A stretch of 64,000 nt of DNA, taken from Stutzerimonas kunmingensis (GTDB lineage: Bacteria > Pseudomonadota > Gammaproteobacteria > Pseudomonadales > Pseudomonadaceae). A program made the translations under genes and the position numbers. The notes under the pieces are model-generated. The model was not told where the DNA came from and searched no databases. It saw nothing but the letters and a program-made list of their open reading frames with translations. Within the stretch, counting starts at the first letter, position 1; each line of letters begins with the position of its first letter. Of the stretch, positions 53,350 to 61,604 are shown one piece after another. Location: NCBI RefSeq assembly GCF_900114065.1, contig NZ_FORS01000002.1, positions 1 to 64,000 of the forward strand, read 5' to 3'.

Positions 53350-54880
53350 TTTTGGATGCTCGCTTGGTGATGAGTAGATGAAGCTTGAGTAGCAGTGATT
53401 TCGAGGTCGCCGCGACCAGCAGCAGGCAGATGAACCCGCTTGCAGCCAGCGCCATCAGAATGTCGAAACGGTTGTCGCTGACGATCAGCAGGAACAGCGG
53501 CTCGCCCAGCGCCACGCCGATCACGGTCGCGGCGGTAATCCGCAACATGTCTCGTGCCCAGACGCCCTGCAGGCCCGGAGCAAAGCTCCGGTGCACCACC
53601 GGTGGCCAGATCACGAAGGTCGCCAAGCGCAGGAAGAACCACGCCAGTGCGGCACCGTAGGCGCCGTGGGCAAGCGCTGTGTAGATCACGATCGGCACGC
53701 TGACGGCGGTGGAAACCACGCTGTACCAGATGTGCAGCCGCAGCTGGCCGTAGGCGTACTGCAGGTAGAACTGGAAGGCGCCGACCGCCATCAGCGCGCT
53801 GCCCGGCACGTACCAGAACAGCATGCGTTCGCTCCATTGGGCGGCGGCAGCGTCGCCAGTCCAGGCGTAGATCAGCGCCTGACCGTGCCAGGCGATCACC
53901 GCAGCGATGGGAAACAGCACGCTGCAGACGAAGCGGGTGGCGTTCAGGTACAGCCGCTCCATCTCGGCGATTCGCCCTTCGGCCACGAGCATGGTCATGC
54001 GCGGCAACAGCGTCTGCACCAAGGGGTTGGTCAGAGTCATGATGCCGGTGGTGATCAGCGCCACCAGCGAGAAGTAGCCGTACTCCTTGAGCAGCAGCAC
54101 CTTGGAAAGCAGCACTTTGTCCAGCTGGGTCAGCACGATCCACAGCAGCGAGGTGAAAAACATGCCGCCGGCGAAAGGCAGCACCGGCTTGACCACGCCC
54201 CAGTCGATGCCGGTGAGCAAACGTGGGCTGGCCAGTTGTACATAAGCCTTGCTGGCGAAAGCGAGCGTTTCCACCAGGGCGACGGCCGTTTGAAATAGGA
54301 AGAAGTCCAGCGGGTCTTGCGAGACGTAGGCGACCAGGAACAGGCCGCCGAAGTAACGCAGGGTAGCGATCAGTACATTCGTTGCGTTCAGCCAGCCATG
54401 CAATTCGACGCCCTGCAGACCGCTTTTGTACAGCGTCGCGTAGAGCCTCAGCCCGACCATCAGGCCCATCAGGCTGATGCACTGCATGATGGTGCCGGTA
54501 CTCAATTCGCGGGCCTGCAGCCAGGTTTCGGCGATCCAGCCGCTGCTCAGGTAGATCGCCACGCAGGTTGCCAGCGTAATCGGCAGCAACAGCAGCTCGA
54601 ACGAGCGCAGCAGTCGTCCCGCTGGGCCGGGCGCAGCGGACAGGTCGCCCTGCCCGCGGTAGTGCGCTACCTGTCGCACCAATGCAGGCGACATCCCGGC
54701 ATCGAGCAGCTGCAACCAGGCCTGGAGCACCGCGAAGAAGCCAATCAGGCCGTAGGCTTCGGCGCCGAGGTGCTTCAGGTAGAACGGCAGGATCAGAATG
54801 CCGATCAGCAGGGCGTACGCCTGGCCGAGGTAGTTCAGGCTGGTATTGCGGATCACCGATAACCGCTTGGGATCTGACAT
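53318..54880 (-). CDS. wzx: Lipid-linked repeat-unit flippase (Wzx-like)
   Basis: A 520-residue MOP-superfamily membrane protein with 12 or more helices, starting LSVIRNTSLNYLGQAYALLIGILILPFYLKHLG, the common Wzx N-terminus. It would flip undecaprenyl-linked repeat units to the periplasm for Wzy. Length is somewhat above the 420-480 usual for Wzx. It starts 3 bp downstream of the aminotransferase stop and overlaps the following GT2 gene. Confidence 0.9.
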   Translation of the reverse strand: MSDPKRLSVIRNTSLNYLGQAYALLIGILILPFYLKHLGAEAYGLIGFFAVLQAWLQLLDAGMSPALVRQVAHYRGQGDLSAAPGPAGRLLRSFELLLLPITLATCVAIYLSSGWIAETWLQARELSTGTIMQCISLMGLMVGLRLYATLYKSGLQGVELHGWLNATNVLIATLRYFGGLFLVAYVSQDPLDFFLFQTAVALVETLAFASKAYVQLASPRLLTGIDWGVVKPVLPFAGGMFFTSLLWIVLTQLDKVLLSKVLLLKEYGYFSLVALITTGIMTLTNPLVQTLLPRMTMLVAEGRIAEMERLYLNATRFVCSVLFPIAAVIAWHGQALIYAWTGDAAAAQWSERMLFWYVPGSALMAVGAFQFYLQYAYGQLRLHIWYSVVSTAVSVPIVIYTALAHGAYGAALAWFFLRLATFVIWPPVVHRSFAPGLQGVWARDMLRITAATVIGVALGEPLFLLIVSDNRFDILMALAASGFICLLLVAATSKSLLLKLHLLITKRASKNGIEERASLD

Positions 54881-54883
54881 GGG

Positions 54884-56086
54884 TTATTGCTGGCCTCCGG
54901 ATGTCAGGGGCATGCGCGGGTAGTCGGCGCCCGGCAGGCGCTCCGTGGCGCTGAACAGCCCGAACGCTTCGGCAAGGGGCTGGAACAGCGTGCGGCTCGA
55001 TTGCTCGCTGTGGATTGCCTCCTGGATCAACGTCTGCATGACCTTCTCCTGCACCTTGCGCGGCAGCCCGGGATAGATCGGCAGGCACAGGACCTTGCGA
55101 CTCAACGCTCGCGAGCGTGGTTGTGGTACCTGCGGCTGCAGATGGTCGAGCGTGTCCAGCGAGGGGTAGAAGTAGCGGCGGGGGTTGATGCCGTTCTCGT
55201 TCAGTTGCGAGCGGCAGCGCAGCAGCTGGCTTTCATCGGCAAGGGCAACGGGGAAATAGCTGTAGTTGCACTGGGATTCGGGCTGCGGTCGTTGCAGCTC
55301 GAAATGCTCGCCGAGGCGCCGCTCGTAACGATGGCCGATCTCCGCCCGGCATTCGAAAATCAGCTCGATGTCGTCGAGCACGCACATGCCCATCGCGGCG
55401 GAGAACTCGTTGAGCTTGGCGTTGATGCCGATGCCTTCGATCTGGTCGGTATCGACGATGCCGAAGTTGCAGAGCAGACGGATGCGGTCGGCCAGTGCGT
55501 CGTCGTTGGTGACGATGGCGCCACCCTCGATGGTGTGGAACAGCTTGGTCGCATGGAAGCTCAGCGTGCTGATATCGCCCCAGTCGTAGACCGACCGCCC
55601 CTTGTGACGAACGCCGAACGCATGGGCGCCGTCGTAGACGACCCTCAGATTGTTCTTGCGCGCGATCTGCTCGATGCGTTCGACGTCGCAAGGATTGCCG
55701 AATACATGCGTCGCGACGATGGCGGAGGTGTCGGGCTGGATATTCCGCTCGATCTGTTCCGGGTCCAGATTCCAGGTCGCCGGATCGATGTCGGCGAAGA
55801 TCGGCTTGATGCCTTCCCATTGCAGCGAGCTGGTGGTGGCGACAAAGCTGAAGGGGGTGGTGATGGCGCTGCCGGTCAATCCCAGCGCTCGATAGGCAAT
55901 CTGCAGCGCGATGGTTCCGTTGTTGGTGAGGATGATGTTCCTCACCCCGAGGTAGTCCTTCAGCCGTTGCTCGAGCGCAGTCACTAACGGTCCGTTGTTG
56001 GTGAGCCAGCCGGTGTTGTAGATCCTGTCGATGTAAGCCTTGAACTTGTTTTTGCTGCCCATGTACGACTTGGTCACGTTGATCAT
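54884..56086 (-). CDS. DegT/DnrJ/EryC1/StrS sugar aminotransferase
   Basis: A 400-residue PLP-dependent nucleotide-sugar aminotransferase. Family marks are TNNGTIALQIAYRALGL, the DGAHAFG aspartate that holds PLP (near 152) and the PLP lysine K181 in SFHATKLFHTIEGGA. The sequence resembles the VioA/FdtB branch that makes dTDP-amino-dideoxyhexoses, but the exact product cannot be read. It indicates an amino sugar in the polymer, unless its keto-sugar substrate comes from enzymes elsewhere for another purpose. AAGGAAA precedes the ATG. Confidence 0.92.
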   Translation of the reverse strand: MINVTKSYMGSKNKFKAYIDRIYNTGWLTNNGPLVTALEQRLKDYLGVRNIILTNNGTIALQIAYRALGLTGSAITTPFSFVATTSSLQWEGIKPIFADIDPATWNLDPEQIERNIQPDTSAIVATHVFGNPCDVERIEQIARKNNLRVVYDGAHAFGVRHKGRSVYDWGDISTLSFHATKLFHTIEGGAIVTNDDALADRIRLLCNFGIVDTDQIEGIGINAKLNEFSAAMGMCVLDDIELIFECRAEIGHRYERRLGEHFELQRPQPESQCNYSYFPVALADESQLLRCRSQLNENGINPRRYFYPSLDTLDHLQPQVPQPRSRALSRKVLCLPIYPGLPRKVQEKVMQTLIQEAIHSEQSSRTLFQPLAEAFGLFSATERLPGADYPRMPLTSGGQQ

Positions 56087-56161
56087 GGTGATTTCCTTAT
56101 CGAAGCTCAGCCGCCCCCGAATGGCATTCGGGGGTTATCGCTGGGTGCTACAGATGCGCGC

Positions 56162-56935
56162 TCAGACAGGTTGATGCGCGCCGATTGCGCTGGCCCGCCG
56201 TGCCCTGCGTTGGTTGTGCCTGAGGATCATTCGAGTCATCAGGCTGCCGGCGTGGGGATCGCCGTAGTGGAAGATCGCGGTAGCGCGCAGCTGCGCCGGA
56301 TCACAAGGCTCGTTGGCATGCAGGGATCGATAACCCCAGAACAGGTAGAGATTGCCGGGTACCAGCTGCAGGCGCTGTGGCTTTAGCAGCCCGAGGCCTA
56401 TCGCGCGGCTAATCAGTTTGCGGCTCAACTTGTTCTGCAGCAGTGCTTTCTCCACCACGTTGACCAGCACGTACTTGCGAAGCTTGCGCAGGTTGGGAAA
56501 CACCAGCAGGTCGCCGCGCTGGTCGCCGTCCTGCGGGATTTCCACCGGCAGCAGTGCCGTAACCAGCGAAGCGTCGTAGTGGAAGCAGTTCGACTCCTTG
56601 CGCCCTGTCTGCCCCTGCACGCATCGCATCACCAGGTAGATGCGCTTGCTTGGCGCCGCCTTGCCCGCGCCGAGCTGGTACACGTCGTCCAGCAGCGACT
56701 GGAACTCCGGCGCGCTGCTCAACGTGGCAAGTAACGAGCCCGCTACCTGTTCACCGTCATGATGAGCAAAATATTCACCATGATGCTGTCGAGCCTGCTC
56801 GTGAACCTGCTCGCGCAGTTGAGTTAGTTGCAGATTGTTCAAGTAGCCGGGTATGCAGGCGTAGCCATTCTGATTGATATCCCGCGCAATCAATGCCTTG
56901 TCCTGATCTTCCGTTCCATAAAAGATTGTTGACAC
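56162..56935 (-). CDS. Putative 2-oxoglutarate/Fe(II) dioxygenase-like protein
   Basis: A 257-residue protein, first gene of the polysaccharide operon. It has the possible iron triad H119-x-D121 (NCFHYDAS) and H206 (YRSLHANEP) with R217 eleven residues later, the spacing expected of the phytanoyl-CoA-hydroxylase-like group. GDLLVFPN and PGNLYLFWGYRSLH fit the double-stranded beta-helix. The match is by pattern only. It could hydroxylate a lipid or sugar component. The start is GTG, supported by GGGAG 7 bp upstream. Confidence 0.6.
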   Translation of the reverse strand: MSTIFYGTEDQDKALIARDINQNGYACIPGYLNNLQLTQLREQVHEQARQHHGEYFAHHDGEQVAGSLLATLSSAPEFQSLLDDVYQLGAGKAAPSKRIYLVMRCVQGQTGRKESNCFHYDASLVTALLPVEIPQDGDQRGDLLVFPNLRKLRKYVLVNVVEKALLQNKLSRKLISRAIGLGLLKPQRLQLVPGNLYLFWGYRSLHANEPCDPAQLRATAIFHYGDPHAGSLMTRMILRHNQRRARRASAIGAHQPV

Positions 56936-57110
56936 GGTAGTTCTCCCTGCACAAAGGCGAGGCGAAACGGTTTGTCGAACCGCAGCTACTGCGCGCCGCT
57001 GCTGGTCGGCGTTCTGAGTGGAAATAAAGAATTACGGCGTAATGCCTGGGCAGTAGGTTTAGCCTGTGGCAAAAGTTAATACCGATCTAGAATATTTTTT
57101 ATTAGACAAA

Positions 57111-57119
57111 GCTACCGCC
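57111..57119 (-). promoter_or_regulatory. ops element (RfaH recruitment site)
   Basis: The minus strand reads GGCGGTAGCTT, matching the ops consensus GGCGGTAGYNT at every fixed position. It lies 176 bp upstream of the first gene of the polysaccharide operon and in the right orientation, downstream of AT-rich promoter-like DNA. The operon encodes RfaH. A near-miss GGTAGCG on the other strand at 57180 is probably chance. Confidence 0.8.
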
Positions 57120-57755
57120 ATCGACTTGTTTATATGTCGAGTTGAATAACTTATACGTAATTCCCCGTCATCTGCGATCGGTAGCGTCCGCGTGCGGCTT
57201 TGAAAGAATCGGGCATGGCTACCGCACTCCGGGCACTCTGCGAGCCCCGATTCTCTCAATGCTTGTGGCGAACGAGCCTGCATCGCTTTACTAAAAGCGA
57301 TACTAATCAGGCAGGGGGTTTAACTCTCGCGCCGCAAAACTTGACCTGTCCAGTTGGTCTTAAACTGCTCCGTATTGCTCCCTGTTGCGACTAGATATCC
57401 GTCATAACGTGAACCAAGTCAAGCTAGGGAGCCAAAAAAAAGTTGCGGATGGAGGTCGCGAGGTGTTTAGGAGAGCCAAGTTATTGAGTTCAAAAGAGTT
57501 TTTTTTTGACGCAGGCTGGCCTAGGGCTATCATCAATGGTTATAGCGGATGCGGTAATTAGCTCTAAGCTGAATAAACCATCTGCTCCTTTGCTGGCCAT
57601 AAATGACGTATGCATAAACAAAGGGAATATTATTCCGACTATGCTGAGCAACTATTCCGATAAAGAGTTAATTCTGCGGGCCAGTTGTTACAAGTCGCGG
57701 CTTACTGGCCGAAGAGGGGGCGCTTGTCTGTACGTGACAGAAAAGATGCGCAAAC

Positions 57756-57786
57756 GAAAAAGGCCACTCGTCTGAGTGGCCTTTTC
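57756..57786 (-). terminator. Terminator of the first tRNA-fMet gene
   Basis: On the minus strand the stem AGGCCACT/AGTGGCCT follows the tRNA 3' end and leads into a T-run (AAAAA on the plus strand at 57757-57761). A near-identical copy follows the second tRNA. Confidence 0.9.
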
Positions 57787-57792
57787 GTGATT

Positions 57793-57869
<77 letters not shown>

Positions 57870-58003
57870 TCTGTGGGGCGCATTGTACAGCCCGATTACC
57901 CGTTGTCAATCAAAAGGAAGGAAAAAAGCGTATTTTATTCAAAAGGTTAGCGATTCATGCAAGGTCTGGTGCCAACACGAGCGTCTCAGAGTTATGCGCG
58001 CAC

Positions 58004-58034
58004 AAAAAAAGGCCACTCATCTGAGTGGCCTTTT
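58004..58034 (-). terminator. Terminator of the second tRNA-fMet gene
   Basis: Stem GGCCACTC-AT-CTGAGTGGCC-type with a seven-A run on the plus strand (T-run in the transcript). It matches the terminator at 57756-57786 except in the loop, so the tRNA and terminator were duplicated together. Confidence 0.9.
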
Positions 58035-58038
58035 AAAT

Positions 58039-58115
<77 letters not shown>

Positions 58116-58180
58116 ACGCGCATTCTACAGCTTTAAACGCGGCTGTCACGGGTTTATTTGAAATCAGATGGAAATACCGG

Positions 58181-58363
58181 TCAGGCGTGCCATGAGGGCA
58201 GGGTGCCGGGAGCTGTTGGCTGGTGTGGCAGACACTGTTTGATTGCCGGGCGAGCCTGCGGCAGGTGATGGCGACGAGCGATTCTCATCATGCCCCAGAG
58301 CATGGAGAGCGCTACCGACAGCCAACCCAGGATCATCATCAGGAGTATCAGCGCAGGTTCCAT
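58181..58363 (-). CDS. Small membrane protein, 60 aa
   Basis: The likely product starts at the ATG at 58361-58363 with GAGGAAGC upstream. One hydrophobic helix fills residues 2-28 (LILLMMILGWLSVALSMLWGMM) and a basic, histidine/proline-rich tail follows. No family is recognised. A longer frame upstream exists but lacks a ribosome binding site. The clear helix plus ribosome binding site support a real small inner-membrane protein. Confidence 0.5.
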   Translation of the reverse strand: MEPALILLMMILGWLSVALSMLWGMMRIARRHHLPQARPAIKQCLPHQPTAPGTLPSWHA

Positions 58364-58514
58364 CTGGAGCTTCCTCTTTGAATCCAATATTCGTCCTTGT
58401 GGTTGTGACCCCGCGCGCTGAAAGCGGTTCCGGCATGCCATCGGTCGCTCGCCTGCGCACTCCTTGGAATCGCCGCTGCCTAAGTATCAAGTGGATGAGG
58501 CGGAGGTGTCGGAC

Positions 58515-58835
58515 ATGCGTATTCAGCTTGGTGTGCTGGTTGCAGCGCTTGCTTCAACAGTCAGCGCGCAGGATCTGGAATTACCGCTCGCTGATATCCC
58601 GTTGGCTCAGAACACGGGCGCGGCGGATCGCGGCGCCGCCGGCAATGGCTCGATGGGCATTGGCGGCGGTATCGACTACCTGGAGGATGACCAGGGCCAG
58701 TCTGAGGCAAGTGACGCATCCTCCAAGAAGCCAGCGGCGGAGCAGTACGACGACACGGCCGAACCCGGCCATGGTGGCAATGAGACCGACATGGAGCACC
58801 GTCGCCGTCCCAAATTGGAAAGACGTAGTGATTAA
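58515..58835 (+). CDS. Small exported hypothetical protein, 106 aa
   Basis: Not recognised. A signal peptide (MRIQLGVLVAALASTVSA, cleavage near 18) is followed by an acidic, Gly/Asp/Glu-rich disordered chain containing GNGSMGIGGGIDYLEDDQGQ. GGAGG lies 9 bp before the ATG; a start at 58464 would hide the signal peptide. Another small exported low-complexity protein follows 28 bp later, so the two are probably one unit. Confidence 0.65.
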   Translation: MRIQLGVLVAALASTVSAQDLELPLADIPLAQNTGAADRGAAGNGSMGIGGGIDYLEDDQGQSEASDASSKKPAAEQYDDTAEPGHGGNETDMEHRRRPKLERRSD

Positions 58836-58863
58836 CGCAGTCGTTCATCGATAGGAGGTAGCC

Positions 58864-59163
58864 ATGAATCGGGCACTCACAGCGGTAACAGTATTGCTTC
58901 TGGCGGGTTCTGCGGGGGCGTACGCCGGTTCGGCGGAGAACGCCGATGACGCCCGTCGTCCGGGAGCTGCAAACGAAAGCTCAGTTGAATCGAGCGAGCG
59001 TTCCGACCAGCACAGCGAAAAGTCGGAAGGCCATGACGGTCGGGACCACAAGGCGCAGCAGGGCAGTGACCTGGGCACCATGGGAACGGGTAATACCGGA
59101 ACCACAGGCGGCATGGGTGCTACCACGGGAACCGACACCATTGGCGGGACCATCGAGGAATAG
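58864..59163 (+). CDS. Small exported low-complexity protein, 99 aa
   Basis: Not recognised. A Sec signal (about 1-21, ending GAYA) is followed by a Ser/Glu/His-rich segment and a Gly/Thr repeat tail ([20 protein letters not shown], about 73-92). AGGAGGTAG gives a perfect ribosome binding site. It is probably co-transcribed with the preceding gene. The composition suggests an unstructured periplasmic or surface protein. Confidence 0.68.
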   Translation: MNRALTAVTVLLLAGSAGAYAGSAENADDARRPGAANESSVESSERSDQHSEKSEGHDGRDHKAQQGSDLGTMGTGNTGTTGGMGATTGTDTIGGTIEE

Positions 59164-59243
59164 CCCGCTACCGGCCACGCAACATTCATAAAGCGGTCGG
59201 GCATCCGTACAATGCCCAACCTTTCAACATCTATTGGCCTGGT

Positions 59244-60218
59244 ATGCAGATCGCTTTGGCGCCCATGGAGGGGCTGGTCGACGAAATCCTTCGTGACGTT
59301 CTGACTCGGATGGGTGGGGTCGACTGGTGCGTCACCGAGTTCATCCGAGTCTCTGATCGTCTGCTGCCGCAAAGCAGCTTTCGCAAACTTGCACCCGAAT
59401 TGCAGACTGGCGCCATTACTCGCGCCGGAACCGCTGTGCGCGTTCAATTACTGGGCTCCGATCCTGCCTGTCTGGCTGATAACGCTGCCTATGCCTGCTC
59501 ACTGGGTGCGCCTGCTATCGATCTGAATTTCGGCTGCCCGGCCAAGACGGTAAACAAATCGCGCGGTGGGGCCATCCTGCTCAGGGAGCCTGATTTGCTG
59601 CACGCCATCCTCTGTGAGGTACGGCGAACTGTGCCGGCGCACATCCCGGTCACCGCCAAGATGCGCCTGGGTTTCGACAGCCCGGACGGTGCACTCGATT
59701 GCGCTCGGGCGCTGGTGGACGGCGGGGCAGAGCAGTTGGTGGTGCATGCGCGAACGAAGGTCGAAGGCTACAAGCCGCCGGCGCATTGGGAATGGGTGGC
59801 TCGCGTGCAGGAAGTCGTCGTGGTGCCGGTATACGCCAACGGCGATATCTGGTCGCTAGAAGACTGGCGTCGCTGTCGAGAGGTCAGCGGCGCGGAGAAT
59901 ATCATGTTGGGCCGCGGCCTGGTTTCGCGGCCAGACCTGGCACGGCAGATCGCGGCCGCTGAACAGGGGCAACGCATCGCCGAGATGAGCTGGGCAGAGT
60001 TTCAACCCACGCTGGTGGACTTCTGGCAGCAGGCGCGGGGCAAGATCGCACCACGCTATGCGCCCGGCAGACTGAAGCAGTGGCTGGCCTTGCTTACGCG
60101 CAACTACCCCGAGGCGGTGGCGCTGTTCGCCGCACTGCGCCGGGAGAATGATTGCGCGCGGATCGACGCGATGCTCGGCGTCGATACCGTCGGAATTCCG
60201 GTGGCGGCGCTGGGTTAG
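59244..60218 (+). CDS. dusC: tRNA-dihydrouridine(16) synthase
   Basis: A 324-residue FMN-dependent Dus enzyme reducing U16 of tRNA. The catalytic cysteine is C98 in [38 protein letters not shown] is the FMN-site start, and the FMN phosphate region includes YANGDIWS and [12 protein letters not shown]. Length and the KSRGGAILL sequence fit DusC rather than DusA or DusB. The start codon is set by homology; the ribosome binding site is weak. Confidence 0.93.
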   Translation: MQIALAPMEGLVDEILRDVLTRMGGVDWCVTEFIRVSDRLLPQSSFRKLAPELQTGAITRAGTAVRVQLLGSDPACLADNAAYACSLGAPAIDLNFGCPAKTVNKSRGGAILLREPDLLHAILCEVRRTVPAHIPVTAKMRLGFDSPDGALDCARALVDGGAEQLVVHARTKVEGYKPPAHWEWVARVQEVVVVPVYANGDIWSLEDWRRCREVSGAENIMLGRGLVSRPDLARQIAAAEQGQRIAEMSWAEFQPTLVDFWQQARGKIAPRYAPGRLKQWLALLTRNYPEAVALFAALRRENDCARIDAMLGVDTVGIPVAALG

Positions 60219-60223
60219 GCCGA

Positions 60224-60970
60224 TCAGCGTCCGCCGCTGACGTCCAGCAACGCGCCGGTGGTATAGCTGGCGTGCTCACTGGCGAGCCAGAGTATGGCTT
60301 CGGCAACTTCCTCGGCTTTCCCGCCGCGCCCCATGGGCACGCTTGCCTTGACCCGCTCGATGCGATCCGGCTCGCCGCCGCTGGCGTGAATCTCGGTATG
60401 GATCACACCGGGTCGTACCGCATTCACCCGAATGCCTTCGCCGGCCACTTCCCTAGCCAGCCCGACCGTCATGCTGTCGATGGCGCCCTTGGCCGCGGCA
60501 TAGTCGATGTACTCCCCAGGCGCACCAAGCTGCGCGGCGATCGAGGACAGATTGATGATCGAACCTCCCTGGCCGCCACGCTGAGTGGACATGCGCTTGA
60601 TCGCCTCGCGCGCGCATAGAAAGCTGCCGATGACATTGGCACCGAGCACGCGCGTCCAGCGGGCGGCGTCCATCTGCTCCAGGCGCATCTGCTGTTCGAG
60701 CATGCCGGCGTTGTTGACCAGCACATCGAGGCGGCCGAACTCGCGATCGATCATGTCGAACATCTGCAGTACCTGGCTCTCGTCGGCGACATCGGCCTTG
60801 ACGGTCATTGCCGATACGCCCGCAGCGCGGACCTGTTCGAGCACCTGTTTCACCGCGTCTTCGCGTTGGTGAAAGTTGAGGCACAGTGCGTAGCCCTGGT
60901 AGGCCGCCAGCCGGGCGGTGGCGGCGCCGATACCGCGGCTGGCACCTGTGATCAGCATGACTCTGGACAT
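60224..60970 (-). CDS. SDR family oxidoreductase
   Basis: A 248-residue classical short-chain dehydrogenase. The cofactor motif TGASRGIGAA is at residues 7-16, NNAG near 86, and the catalytic S-Y-K in NLSSIAAQ and YIDYAAAKGA. The C-terminus WLASEHASYTTGALLDVSGGR is typical of the glucose-1-dehydrogenase/YgfF-like group. The substrate is unknown. The start MSRVMLITG with GAGAGG upstream is used; a frame nine codons longer is rejected. It is divergent from the small heat-shock gene. Confidence 0.9.
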   Translation of the reverse strand: MSRVMLITGASRGIGAATARLAAYQGYALCLNFHQREDAVKQVLEQVRAAGVSAMTVKADVADESQVLQMFDMIDREFGRLDVLVNNAGMLEQQMRLEQMDAARWTRVLGANVIGSFLCAREAIKRMSTQRGGQGGSIINLSSIAAQLGAPGEYIDYAAAKGAIDSMTVGLAREVAGEGIRVNAVRPGVIHTEIHASGGEPDRIERVKASVPMGRGGKAEEVAEAILWLASEHASYTTGALLDVSGGR

Positions 60971-61006
60971 GGCAGTACCTCTCGCCGGCAGGCTCATTTT
61001 CTGTGC

Positions 61007-61035
61007 CTTGAAATCTGCAGAACGGTTCCTATCTA
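61007..61035 (+). promoter_or_regulatory. Sigma-32-like heat-shock promoter
   Basis: CTTGAAA (61007-61013) matches the sigma-32 -35 exactly. After 14 bp, CCTATCTA (61028-61035) approximates the -10 CCCCATnT. It lies 65 bp before the small heat-shock protein start, leaving a 5' leader of about 58 nt that can fold over the ribosome binding site. Confidence 0.7.
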
Positions 61036-61100
61036 GAGATCAGCGGGATGCCGAAGGCGGGTCCCGCCTGTTTCAACTCGCTGATTTCAGGAGGTTTATC

Positions 61101-61547
61101 ATGAGTTCGTTCCCCATGGCCCCTCTGTTCCGGCAATCCGTGGGCTTTGATCGTTTCAATGACTTGTTCGAGTCCGCCCTGCGTAACGACACCGGCAGCT
61201 CGTATCCACCCTATAACATCGAGAAACACGGTGACGACCAGTATCGAATCGTGGTCGCAGCCGCCGGCTTCGAGGAGTCCGACCTCGATCTGCAGGTCGA
61301 GCGCAGCGTGCTGACCATTAGCGGCGGGCGGCGCGAAAGCGAGACCGAGAATGTCACCTATCTGCATCAGGGAATCGCTCAGCGGGCGTTCAAGTTGTCG
61401 TTCCGGCTAGCCGACCACATCGAGGTGAAAGGTGCTGCGCTGAACAGTGGCCTGCTCAACATCGACCTGGTGCGCGTGGTGCCGGAAGAGGCCAAGCCCA
61501 AGCGCATCCCGATCAATGCCGATCAGCGGCCCGCGCTGGAGGGTTGA
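61101..61547 (+). CDS. Small heat-shock protein, Hsp20/IbpA family
   Basis: A 148-residue Hsp20 chaperone that holds unfolding proteins until DnaK/ClpB refold them. The N-terminus has the IbpA-like FRQSVGFDRFNDLFESAL. The alpha-crystallin domain runs about 36-125 (YPPYNIEKHGDDQYRIVVAAAGF, then HQGIAQRAFKLSFRLADHIEV), and the I-x-I-like end is KRIPI. AGGAGG at 61090-61095 is a strong ribosome binding site. Upstream lies a sigma-32-like promoter, downstream a bidirectional terminator. Confidence 0.93.
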   Translation: MSSFPMAPLFRQSVGFDRFNDLFESALRNDTGSSYPPYNIEKHGDDQYRIVVAAAGFEESDLDLQVERSVLTISGGRRESETENVTYLHQGIAQRAFKLSFRLADHIEVKGAALNSGLLNIDLVRVVPEEAKPKRIPINADQRPALEG

Positions 61548-61560
61548 TCTGCAAAGAAGA

Positions 61561-61588
61561 GAAGGGCGCCATAGGGCGCCCTTTCTCG
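61561..61588. terminator. Terminator between hsp20 and the LysR gene
   Basis: AGGGCGCC-ATAG-GGCGCCCT (61563-61582) is followed by TTCTC on one side and preceded by GAAGAGAA on the other. It is a strong 8-bp stem with a weak T-tract in both directions, suitable for the convergent genes. Confidence 0.75.
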
Positions 61589-61604
61589 TAGTTGTCTCGT
61601 CTGG

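Larger units (their letters stand above)
56936..57792. other. Long leader/promoter region of the polysaccharide operon, AT-rich
   Basis: About 850 bp with no gene I can support. Seen in it on the minus strand are the ops core at 57111-57119, TATAAG at 57149-57154 and TATAAA at 57131-57136 as -10-like elements without a clear -35, and a small stem GTCGA-ish at 57120-57140. A stem ATCGCTTT/AAAGCGAT lies at 57282-57301. The part from about 57400 to 57680 is low in GC with runs of A and T and looks like regulatory or foreign DNA. The last part holds a tRNA terminator. Confidence 0.5.

Noticed and set aside
57177-57186. Second ops-like sequence CGGTAGCG on the plus strand
   Set aside because: It lacks the leading GG of the consensus and points away from the polysaccharide operon.
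57059-57283. A 74-residue minus-strand frame in the polysaccharide leader, with a CPECG stretch
   Set aside because: The CxxC could hint at a zinc ribbon, but there is only one pair, no clear ribosome binding site, and the frame runs through the ops element and promoter-like DNA. A leader peptide or decayed gene cannot be excluded.
57506-57775. An 89-residue plus-strand frame before the tRNA genes
   Set aside because: It starts at TTG in a T-run, has no ribosome binding site and its C-terminus runs into the tRNA terminator; probably chance in AT-rich DNA.
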